Assembly (NCBI GenBank): GCA_000149265.1
Contig: CH003336.1
Coordinates: forward strand, 549,563-613,562
Reading direction: 5' to 3'
Source of the DNA: Ciona savignyi
Taxonomy: Eukaryota; Chordata; Ascidiacea; Phlebobranchia; Cionidae
Length of the DNA stretch: 64,000 nt
Shown here: positions 14,201 to 26,200 of the stretch, in pieces
Layout: every line of letters starts with the position of its first letter
How positions within the stretch are numbered: the stretch's first letter is position 1
The notes under the pieces: model-generated
Databases searched by the model: none
What the model was told of the DNA's origin: nothing
The model's input: the letters and a program-made list of their open reading frames with translations, nothing else
Position numbers and translations under genes: made by a program

Positions 14201-17200
14201 GCTAACGAATCTAACCGACCGGACAACCGCATATTTATTTAAAATTACATAATTAATAAACCGGGCGTTGCAGACAATAAAACAGACTTGTTAATGAAAG
14301 GTTGTTATTCTCACTTTGGAAACCTTGCCATATAAATAAAAAACTATGATATTTCAAATTCGAGATTATTAGGAACAATTCCTCCTACCTCGACGTTAAC
14401 ACCTCATCTTTATCGGGAGTCAGTCGAGTTAGCGCGCTCACGGCAGCATAATCGAACCCCCAAAGGTAAATGTTGCTGTCTTCCGACGCAAGGACCAGAA
14501 GATCAAGATGTTCCACGTAGAGACATCGGAGAAGAGAGGACTTGGATCTGAAGATGTGTTTGTGTTGGTGGCCATCATTCAACGTTTAGGGATATTTGTT
14601 GATTAATTATCGTGGAAATTATTATTCGTTTAGAACTTCAGGGACACTGACCGACATAACTGGTCGCTAGCTAGACGGTTGTGTCCTTGGGCAAGGCACT
14701 TTGCGGACATTGCCTCAACCCAGCGGATTAATGGGTTCTACCAAATTGAAGGAACGTGTCTATCATATACAATTTACTGCAATAGCTCCGCTAACCCGAC
14801 TGTGGGCGCGAGGTGATCTGACGATTGCCCGTGTGTTAACCCACTTGGTTTTCCCATTCACGGCGGTAAACATTAATATCGTTTCCTATGCTTATTGTGT
14901 TAAAGGTGGTTGTGTTAAAGCATGAATACAAAATATAGCAATGAAACGGGTTCTTATTTTTAAAATAAGTCACAACATAGTATAGCGCCCTTAATATCCC
15001 TTCGTTTTAACACTGTTTGGTCCATTTTGTTCGCTTATTACACAAAACACATGTTAGATGCTCTGTGTTTAGGAGATAACAGGAAAAGGGTTTCCTTTTC
15101 TTACACTGCTGGTGTCCAGATTATACGGGATATAGAAGAGATCACCAAACAGTAGTTGCGTATGTTAGTAACTGTCCTCTATGCTTTTTCACGCCAATAG
15201 TCACGTACGTTTACGCGAAGGGAATTGACACAATGTACATAACCTAACATTCTGTATATTTCATTATATGCGGACATATAATAACATACATCGTTCCCTA
15301 ACCTTTCGATAGAAAATATTAATAGCCCGAATAACATATTAATATTGACAATGTCCATTAATCAATATTCAAATATGCTTCACATACTGCCCTAAAACGT
15401 AAAAACCATTAGACCCATATGGTTAAAACCGCTAATTTTCCTTTAGTATTTTAACATATCAAATTTTTAACTTTTATGAATTTAGCACCTTTTTCGTGTA
15501 TAGCGACGTTAAAGCAATTGTGAATTTATTTTTTAAAATATACATGTGAGTTCATTGTAAGCGTTTTGTTTGGTTGCGTCCTTAATTTATACAACCGTGT
15601 GTGCAATATTACATGTTCTTATAACATTCTGTATCAAATAGTATAATCTGCACGGCGTATTTTGAAAGAAATTTAGAAACACAAAATCGAAGCGCATGAA
15701 AACAAGCGCTCCTTTATTATTTCCACGAAAACCTTACAAGGTAAGTGAAGAAATAATTGGCAGTTCGGGTTTTCGTGGAACTCCCCGTATAATCGTGGAT
15801 CGTAAAGTTGCCATTGTTGCGTAGAAGCTTGATGCATTAATTGCACGCAATCAATAACAACACGTAAGAAGTACAGCGGTGACAAGTTTTTTTTAAACTC
15901 GCTGGTAGATAAATCATTTCGATTAACAAACACACCAACTATACATTCTCCGTGTTATTTGCAGTTACATAGCAAGAGCATCACCGTAATCTTGCATACT
16001 CAATACAAACAATTTAAAAACAATATTTTTAAAATTTCATTTAGTTAATTCGACCCTACACATAACACTAAATGTAAAATTGTTTTGAATCAGTGTCGAC
16101 ACACGGCATGTTCGGCGTTTAATACTTGGGAAAACAAAATGGCGGCCATGCAACTATCGTTGGTTCGCTGTAACGAGATGATTTTAAGCTCAAGTTTAAA
16201 GCAGAGAAAGAGGAAAGAAGGAAAACTGCTTAGTAAAATTAGGAAAAGTAATTTTAACCCTGCCCTAAAACACTAATCTTAACCCCAGAACTAACCCTAG
16301 TTTTAACCCCATGTTTGAAACCCTAATGCGCTAATCTTTATTTTAGTGTGCAGTTTCCCTTCTTCCGCTTTCCATCATTTTAGTTTTCACGCAAATTTTA
16401 TGGGGCTGTTAAGGTTTGTACGTTATTCAACAATATCATGTGTAGGTCACAGTTTGGCGCTGGTTTAATGTTAAGTGTGTGAAGCTAGTAATATCCAGCA
16501 GCAATTAAGGTGAAGGCTCGAACTAGCAAACACTTGGATTGATTCTAATTCGCGTCTGTACTGCGTTTCCTGCACTTCGGGTGCTGCGCGCGCGAGTTTG
16601 CATACAAACAGGCTCCAAAAACCGCTGGATTTCGTACAACGATTCGTGCGGGTACTCAAATGCGCTAAGCTTGTTTGCGCAGTGCTGCGTGGCTGTACGA
16701 GTGAGAACGAAATAGTCTGGTTGGAAGATTAGCCTGGTGAACCGTCTTCTGCATCCGCTTCTGACGTCACAATATGCCCAGTGCGGTTTCAATAGACCGG
16801 TGGACATCATTGCCACGATGCATAAAATACGTTTAAAGATAAAACTAAACCAAAATTGATTGTTTTTGGTTTAAAAACAAAAACATCCCATATAGAGTCC
16901 ATCAAACACATCACAGTATTCACAGTTAGTATTAGCATTACTATATTTCGCGCACACATAAACCTTTAACAAAAACAAAATACAATTCAAAGAATATAGA
17001 ACGCACATGTACGAAGATTTTGAATAAGGTTTTTGCATAAAGCTTTTGTATGAAGGTTTTGTATAAATTTTGTGTGAAGTTTTTAAACAAAATAATCAAC
17101 AAATTACCAAGAAAAAACTGCAATTTCACTGGACACAGCACGATTGGTCAAGTCAACAGACCTCGCACGACCAAGCGATTATATGCTTGGCCTATTTTAC

Positions 17201-20200
17201 AAGATCTTGGTCGTCCAGATTAACAGTTGGAGTGGGGAAATCTTATTCAAGCGGATTGCCCGCTCCTAATTTGTATTGTTGACTGAAGCGTTCAAACTAA
17301 GGACTCCGTTTATTGGGCGAACAGAAAATATGAAGTAGAATAAAAATACTGACTAATATTAAAAGAAAACATTTATCATTGTAATATAAAAAATGTAAAT
17401 GTTTTTGCTCTAAAATGTTAAAAATAAATGTTATAAATAAAGCATTTAATGCTTTTTTTGTAGTCTGCCAATACCACTATACCAGATAACACGAAAACAC
17501 GTCATTTTACCAAATGTTATTTTCAATTCTCTGCTTTTAATTTGACATTGTTCAATCTGACTGAACAAAATAATGCTCATCTCATTGTTGCAGTGAAAAG
17601 TGCCAATAAATTCCGCTGCAAAATTACACTAGTACATCTTAAAGTATACACATATGTGTATATGCGTGACAGGTTATACTTTGAAACATATATAACTTGT
17701 ACGACCGTTATCTATGTTACACACTGCCCTTATAATATTGTACAGTTGATTCTGCAGCAACTGTTAAGGAAAATCAAGGGTTTTCTGAAATGTCAAAACA
17801 AAACGATTCCTTTTATCATTTTTGTTTATATTAAGCAAAATACCAGCGGATAGTTGTAAGAAATCATCGCCGGATATACGTATGATACAACCATATTTAT
17901 ATAAGCGCTAGGAGACTGACTATATTCGTGCCAGATCTAGGCTTGTTTAAACTGTTACAAAAATGCATGTAATTTGTGAAAGACTAAACGTGTTTTTGAT
18001 GTTGTCATGCGAATGAAGATGTTTTAATTTTAGTTTTGTATAATTGCGTTGGAAAACTTTCAAAGGCAATAATGAAGTTCGTAATGAGATATAGAAACTA
18101 AAAAGCCAACTTGGCGCATTCATGCAGCGAGGCTACAACTCAATTTCTTTGGCTAGAGGATGGACAATAGAAACGATACGGGATGGTTACGGGATAATCG
18201 CCGGTGCGGGCGTTCGGGAACCGTCTAAAACGTCGCCTTCTTCGCCGCTCGAGCCGTTCGGCAGAAATCAAACGTCGCGTGCGATAAACCGTTGTTTGTC
18301 CTGCATCCTGCCAATCAAGCGTCTGCAGCCAGAATGAGGGACTGGCGGTATAAGAAGCCTCAGCTCCAAGCCATGACATCATTCAATCGTCATCTCATCA
18401 AGCAGTAGCATCAGGTGATCAGTACAAGTATAGACTTCAGTATCTTCGGTTGGAAAGGACAGAAGAATAGAGTTTCGATCAAGTAGGACAATAGTGAATA
18501 TTTTTTCCTCGATATGATAAGAAACTAGGGATTTTTTTTGCTCATGTTTAGAAAATTGCAGTCATTTTAACATCGGCGTGTTAATATTGCGCCGAAAGCA
18601 CCTTTATAAAATGGGGGCATTGATAGGCGAGAACAGACTTAACAGAGGCGTATTATCACAGCAGCAGTCGTTTCCTGCCAAAAATCGGTCGCACATCCTG
18701 ACTATCTGCGCCACTATATGGAACTTACTAATGAACAGGCTTGCGAGCGGCTTAGCAGTCGAGGTTTCGTTCGGCTGCTGGCTCGACCGTATAACTAGCC
18801 TGTCGTCAGTACATTCCGTACAGTGCGTGGGGTATTTCACAGTTTATGCCGACCATAGATGGTAGATCAGCGTCCAACACACTATAGATAGATAGAGTAA
18901 CAGCAGTGGCCCCAATTAGCAACGGAAATGAAAATAGCGCATATCATATAAACAGTAATTGTTGTGACGCACGAAACTAACGACACCGGTGCGATCTGCG
19001 ACTGACAGGCAGATGTGACGTAAATGCAGTCGATTGACACGTCACATTGCGTTTTGTTAGGACATTGTTGCCGTTACGTTTTCCCCGAAGGCAGCAGGAT
19101 ACGACGAGCGTCCACATTTCAGTCAGGGATGCGTTAGCTTAGGTAGGTTAGTGTTTTCATGAGCATAACTAAGAGAGATTTGACCAGGCCAGCCACGTTC
19201 AGTGTCCAACATTTCAGTCCTGACGTAATCGCGCCACATTGTGACCTAGTTCGTTTCTCGGTCATCGCGTCACGCCCCGAGCTATCCCATTGTTTCAATT
19301 CCAGAATTGAGGTCAGTGAGCATTGTTAGGCGGACGCAAGGCAGATTAGAGTAATTTTTAATTGCTGCCTTCAAAGACGAGAACTTATTCGATGTGATCG
19401 GAGCGCGGGAATGTGATTTTAAAGGGTTTCTTTCAAGTCGTGACCGCGTTTACGACCCATTGTTATCAAATCGCTGCAAGCAAAGAATTATTAATCAATT
19501 TTATTTCGGACGTCGCTATACATGAAACTTCTTCGGAACAGGCCGGTATTAACATTCTGTTAAAATGTAGCCGGCCTTTTTCAGACGTTTCTCGTGTGCT
19601 TCGTTATTATCCTCATAGTTTGCAGTGCCGCATCGTGAGCAGTTTTTTATGAATGGCCGTGGGAACTTGCGTAAATGACGTAATCCACGCATGCGTGACT
19701 AAAGCCGGCTGGCGCTCGGAACTTTCCAAGGAACAGGCTTGCGTTGCGCGTAGCCTGTTGTTGGGAATTCCCATACGCACGCCGCGCACGAGCTTCAGAT
19801 TTACTGTGACAGTTTCTTCCCAGCAAGAGACCACTTCCCGCGATTCGACGTATGAACTTTCCCAGGAATAAGTCTTTGAGTGACGTCAGACTTACCCTGG
19901 GGAGTTCTCGCGTCGTGTTGCGTCATCACCACGTCAGCAACTACGTCATAGATAGCACTGTGATGTCGGAACATGGTTGGAACGGGCTGTGAGTTCAGTC
20001 CGTTGCGCGATGCTCCTAATTCAATGTGCCACCATCGGCAACAATAACAAGTTAACTAATACAAAGCGATATTGCTAATCAGCTTTGGCTAAAATGAACT
20101 TTACCACGAAAAGGTCTGTCGAAACACGCCACAGACGTTTCAGGTAGTTCACATGGGCTGAAAGCACCTCCGACTGCAATGACTCCCATTCAAAGCGGTG

Positions 20201-23200
20201 AGAGGTTTTTGAACTTTCTAAGGAATAGGTTTGCGCTGTTGGGATAACCTACTTCTCGAAAGTCAACATTCCTCGCCGCCCAACCACGACCTTTAAAGGA
20301 AAACGAGGCCAGTCGCTTGTATGAAACTTCGCTGGAACAGGCCGGATTCCGACCGTACTGTTCACGAAGTTTTTCGCGAGTCTGGTCACAAACATCATAT
20401 GACCTTCATGTCCACATTAAGAGCGTTTCACCACGTTTTACCACGGCTCTGGTACTTGCAGGAACTTCCCAAGGAACAGGCTCGTCTTTAACAGCCTGTA
20501 CCCGGGCATTCCGAAAGGTTCTGAGCGCAGTCCGCTATAGAATATGGCAGACATTCCCAGAATACACAGCCATTGGCGTCGAAGTTTAGGAACATTCTGT
20601 GGAACGGGCTGGCTTAACCGGATTCAAACGGTGACGCTTTCCAGCTTTTCCGCAGCGTTCCGAAAATTCGACGATCGCTTTCCGCAAACCACAGCAACAA
20701 ATAAACAATCAGCATTCAACACTTACGTTTTGTAAAGTGACGACGGAGCGACCAAGGCTTTATTAAATGCGTAATGCGTCTGCGCATCGTTGTTATTACG
20801 CGGGCTACGGATGGTTGTAGTTTGTTTCTCCCCACGACCAAGTTCCTTCAGCACGGAATCCAGTTTGTCGTTGCATTCCTTTCTAGGAAGTAGCTCCATG
20901 CTGCAGAAGTAGATCCTTCATAATTAGCTTCGCCGATATTTTAGTTTTCGATGAAGCCACATTAAGCTATATTTGTTTGTAATTACTTCAACGGTCAAAG
21001 TATAGCTACACGAGTAGAATATATTGGAATGTGGCACTTAATATGGTTTGTTTTCAAGCAAAACTAGCCATGTTAGGCGTGTTAACTGCATAAGTAGAAT
21101 ATATTCGAATGTGACACTTAATGTGTTTTTTTTTCACGCAAAACCATCCATGTTAGGTACGGTAATGTTAAAAAAACGTTTCTACTGTTCGTAGAATATA
21201 TTGGAATGTGACACTTATGGTTTGTTTTCAAGCAAAATCAGCCATGTTAAGCGTGGTAATGTTAAAAAAACGTATCGGGACGACTTGTTCGTCACCGATA
21301 TCTAACAAAAACCTCTCACCTGTACATGAAATGGCTGGACTGCAATCTCTCCCATTTATACACCGTGCCCCCAGTACCACCACTAAACAACAGCATCGGT
21401 ACTTTCCGTGCTGCAATGAGAAACGTTAACGCCCCCGCGACGAGTGGTAAAACAACCGACTCACTGTATGCTAAGCTCTCGATGGTGTGTTTGCTCTTAA
21501 GGGCAGTGATACAGCCGGAGCTGTTAAACTTCCACACGATAATATGTCGTCGATTGGTCGTCGCTTTAAAAAAAATCTCAAATTAGTTGGTTAGTGTTTA
21601 GGGTTAGAGTTTCAAGCGAACGATTCAAGCGATCCGGTAGTAATTATTCGGTGCAATATAGCGAACAAACTAAACCATATTGTGAGAATGCTTTAATATG
21701 AACGTAAGACATTTTACAAGTCACAGACATTTGTTGAGTTTTTAGAGCGAAGCAGAAAGAGCACAATAAGCTATTCAAGTGATGAACTTTACCATGAAAA
21801 TGCCTGTATAAAATGAGCGCAGGCCTTTTCATGAAGTTCCCCAAATGCAATAGCCCCTACATCCAAAACAAACTTTTTTTTCATACTTTTTTTACCGAGC
21901 CAAGTTTTGAATCTATGGTGGGCTAGTTACTCGGACCGTTTTTGTGTAGGAGTAGGTATATTTATTAGCCGCGTTAACCATTCAGCCACACGACCGTACC
22001 CATCCAGAACAAACTCACCAACTACTATTTGACCCGAATCAGGGTTGAACTAACTAACTCACCAACTATTTGGCCCGAATCAGGGTTATGTCTGAGTTTC
22101 AGCAATCTGTATTTGTTTCCTTCGTCCGAGTTGGGTTGAAACGTTGGCAGGAATTCCGATACCTTAGACGTGATTTCTTAATTTAAATATTAAGCGACAG
22201 CAAAAAATAATCATAAGAGCAGAAAGAATATTACTATGTGTCTGGATAGCTTAATCGGTAAGAAAAGTTGTTTGTAGTTAGCCGAAAGTTTGTAAGATCG
22301 AAACTGGCCGCTCTGCCTTGACAAGTGTTGCACTTGAAACTTTTTAGTGGAATTTTATTTTTTGGGTTTTTCTTTTTCTACTGTGGCCAAAATTTGATAA
22401 ATTATTTTTTTAGACGTGTTCAAACGACTGTCGTTTTGCCGTTTTTTCCCGTTTTTCATTTTTTTATCAACGGTTCCGCTTCGTGTTTTCATCGCGGAAA
22501 CAAAAAATAAACTAAACTAGCTAGATGGCAGTACTGTAAAGATTTACAATCCGTACGGAAGAGAGAATTTTTCAAATAAAAATCCAATGCTACCAATTAA
22601 AATAACGCATGATTATTCTTGTAAGAAGGAACTATAAACCTTTTCTTTCAACTGCAATTAGCAATCGCGGGCTAAGCATGTAACCTTAAGTTTTTTCGTC
22701 CTAGTTCAAACCTTGACGTGCGCACGCGTTCAACTCATTAGTCATAATAATGACAAGAATAAATCATTATTTTTGTACGTAATGCATTGTTGGGTCTGTA
22801 CTTTAGTCTTACTTATTAGTCTGGTGGATTATTTCGTCGGTTTTCACCCTAAGGGTTACAGATTCGAAACTAGTGGCCAACTAGTCGGTTGTATCCTTGG
22901 GCAGGGCACTTAGCGGACTTTGACTGAACCCAATGGATTATTGGGTTCTATTACATTTAACGAACTTGTGAATCATACACAACGCATTGCAATAGCTATA
23001 CGGTAACCCGACGATGGGCGCGAGGTAATCTAACGATTGCCCGTGTGTTAACCCCTTGGTTTTCCCATTCACGGGGATAAACATTAAACATGTCCTATCC
23101 TATCCTTTAACTAAATTCATTTTGAAAATAATACCAAGTTAGGCCTCTATTCGCATAGTGTTCAAAGCGCGTATACATATTCGCGGAATTCTAATTTCCA

Positions 23201-26200
23201 GACGCGTGCATACAGCCGTCGGTATATGCGAGTAACGCGACTTAATGGTTTATGTTGGGAATATGCAACCCGAGAGTATTAATTCTAGGAAATTTAACTG
23301 ATAACGCAATCATAAGTTAACCAGCTACCAGTGGAAATTGTTAAATTAAAGAACCGCTATATTGGTCCGACAGATTAATCTACTGGTTAAGTGCGTCTGC
23401 GTCGCTTTTCCGCCAAAGGGTTGCAGGTTCGAAACTGATCGCTAGCTAGTCAGTTTTGTACTTATGCAAGACACTCGGACATTGTCTGAACCCAGCGGCT
23501 TAATGGGTTTTATTTAATTAAAGGAGCGTGTGAATTGTACATAACACACTGCAATAGCTCCGCTAACCCGACGGTGGGCGCAATGAAGATCTGACGATTG
23601 CCCGTGTGTTAAACCCTTTTGTTTTCCCATTAACCGGTATAAACAAGAATGTCCTATCCTACCGATAAATCGACATACGTTTTCTCCTGCTTTAGGGTCG
23701 TACAATGTTGCATGTGGCGCGGAGGCAGCGATCCAAACTACCTTTGCGCGAGGAATGTAACATAAACTTGTTATCGAGTTTAGAAATGCCGTCTCCAGAC
23801 GATGACGCAATTGCCCGTCTTGCGACCAAACTTTTACGCTTCTATCAAATGAACCAGTAATCAACCTGTAAAAAATGTCAATACCGTTGGGGTCCAGGTA
23901 CAAACCATTCATCATGATTCCAATGCAGTATTATTGGTTCTCCAAGGACGTTAATTAAGCTATTTGTTTTTCATATAAAGCAGGAGTCGGCAACCTGCGG
24001 CTCTTTTAATCTTCTAATTCGGCTCTTAATAATTTTATTGCTACTGTAGCGAGCACCTAATAAGTATAGTAACCATACATAAGTAAAACAAACAGAAGAA
24101 TGATCGCCTCTTTATCTTACACAGTGTGGTTAATTGCGAAACACACATTATAGTGCGAAAATATTATTTGTTTTAATGCTCCTAGTGATTTTTATTAGGT
24201 GCAATATCGATAAAAATGACAATGAAGTGCAAAAGGTTGTCGAGCCCTTATATAAAGAGTCAAAGAGAACAAATTAAAACACAATTTTTTTAATGCAGTT
24301 CCAAAAACCCTAAAACTCTTCTTACTGTTTAAATATATAGAAAATCTTAAATTTAATGTAATACTGCACATTTCCATGGTTGGGATAAGAAATAGATCTT
24401 ACCTATAAAACTGTATACCTAAATAATTGGTACTCCAGAAAAAATACTAAATGTAAACAGATATGCATGTGAGCTTATTTAAACCATAAAATTGGTGCTG
24501 CATTACATTAATTGTCAACAACAGATTAGTCTGGTGGTTATGTGCGTTGTCTATCAACCGAAGGGTTGCCGGTACAAAATTGGTCGCTAGCTAGTCAGTT
24601 GTGTTCTTGGGCAAGGCACTTAACGGACATTGCCTTAACCCAGCGGATTAATGGGTTGTACTTAATTGAAGGAACCGGTGAATTATACACAACACATTAC
24701 AGTAGCTCTGGTCACCCGACGGTGGGCGCGAGGTAATCTGACGATTGCCCGTGTGTTAAACCCTTGGTATTCCCATTCACAAGGATAAAGATGAATATCC
24801 TATCCTAACAAAGTTATCCCATACCAATAAATTGTTTATTGAATAAATTTTGTATTGAAAATAAAACACCATTTTTCCTGCTAAACTAACATTTGTCTCA
24901 TTAAAAAAGTTGCACAGAACCAAATTAGTAAGCAAATTTATCCCATGCTGGGCAACTTCGCTAGTCTGCGGGCCAAATGTGGAAAAATGAAGTTCTTGGT
25001 GTGCCGGATTATCACATAAATAGTATTTAATATCTTGGTATAGAAAAATCATTAAATGTGAACTGATATGCATATAAGCCTATGTTTAGATTTCAGGGTA
25101 TGTTTAGATACAATCTGCGGGCCGGTCAAATTCCTTTAAGGGCGGAACTTGGCCCACGGGCCGTATGTTGCCCATGCCTGCATATTATACAATCTATTTG
25201 TATATTCCTTAGGTTTACTTTAGAAATACATAAGCAGCATTTATGTGCAAAAACATATTTTAAGCAAATACCATGTGTTATTCTCATTATCTTTCACCAA
25301 AATCATGGAGTTAATACCAGCTTCATGGGCTCTGCTGATAGTATGGATGAGATCTAGACCTTTTGTTCCCGGGTACAATGTTGTGTCATAAATGTGGAAT
25401 TTACCATCATATCTGTCGAAAGACCGGCAAAAATATTATTTATATTTTAGTTAATTTCTAATTTGACTTGGGCTAAGATAGTTATCCAATACATACTGGT
25501 AATTTATGAAATGTTTATATTATTTTTATGAAAAGTGCAATTGGGCAAATTTAATATATTTTTTCATACTGGTATATTTATTACCAGTAAGTCTTGTGTT
25601 TTAATTTTATTTTTTATTTTTTTGTGTAAATTCATAAATCAAGGGACACCGGGAAAATGGATAACCAAGAATGGCTAATAATAAATAAAAATCCAGATTA
25701 ATTTGACTAAAAAGTAAACAGCTAGTTTAAAACAACTCACAAACTAAAACTAACCAACATTTCTCCAAATTTAGGGGTTTAATTACTGAGGATTTAAGTA
25801 AATGTATGGTTATATTCGACTGATTAGTCTGGTGGATTGTTGCGTAGCTTTTTAACCGAAAGGTTTAAGGTTCGAAACTGGTCACCAGCTAGTCAGTTGT
25901 GCTCTTGGGCGAAGCACTAAACAGACATTGCCCAAACCCAGCAGATTAATGGGTTCTACTAAATTGAAGGAACGTCTTAATCATACACAACGCACTTCAG
26001 TATATAGGGTAACCCGATGGTGGGCGCGAGGTAATATGACGATTGCCCATGTGTTAACACCCTTGGTTTTTCCATTCACAGGGATAAACATAAATATCCT
26101 ATCCTATCCTCATAATACATGTTATACATAAAATAAAGAGAGATTCCATCAGTAACGAAATACGAATTTCATCTTGGTAAGACATATAGATATACAGCAC

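Larger units (their letters stand above)
10825..14547. repeat. Tandem array of about 1.13-kb units, tRNA-Pro plus partial WD40 exon
   Basis: tRNA-Pro starts lie at 10,825, 11,963 and 13,678. The first spacing is 1,138 bp. The second is 1,715 bp, which becomes about 1,112 bp after removing the 595-bp hAT insertion and its 8-bp duplication (a 100-N gap of unknown true size lies inside). Each unit has GACAGGTATCTA, CGGCAACCTTTAGA, a partial copy of the WD40 exon end, and GGTGTGCACTAA before the next tRNA. The third unit ends in the intact exon 14389-14547. Confidence 0.9.

Noticed and set aside
15673..15933. 86-codon minus-strand frame
   Set aside because: Ends in no usable splice site in the needed phase and has no WD40 features.
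18140..18382. Arg-rich minus-strand frame
   Set aside because: Overlaps the promoter-like GC-richer block; composition explains the Arg codons and no splice sites fit.
19719..19745. Heat-shock elements (GAA-N2-TTC-N2-GAA)
   Set aside because: Spacing of the third half-site is wrong: the conserved form is TTC-N4-GAA.
19653..19871. Frame with SELSKEQACVA that recurs in variants in neighbouring frames
   Set aside because: The recurrence comes from the decayed DNA repeat and is not frame-consistent between units.
23514..23678. Extension of WD40 exon 5 into the adjoining open frame
   Set aside because: A GTATGT donor follows AAC, phase fits exon 22063-22162, and the extension is SINE sequence.
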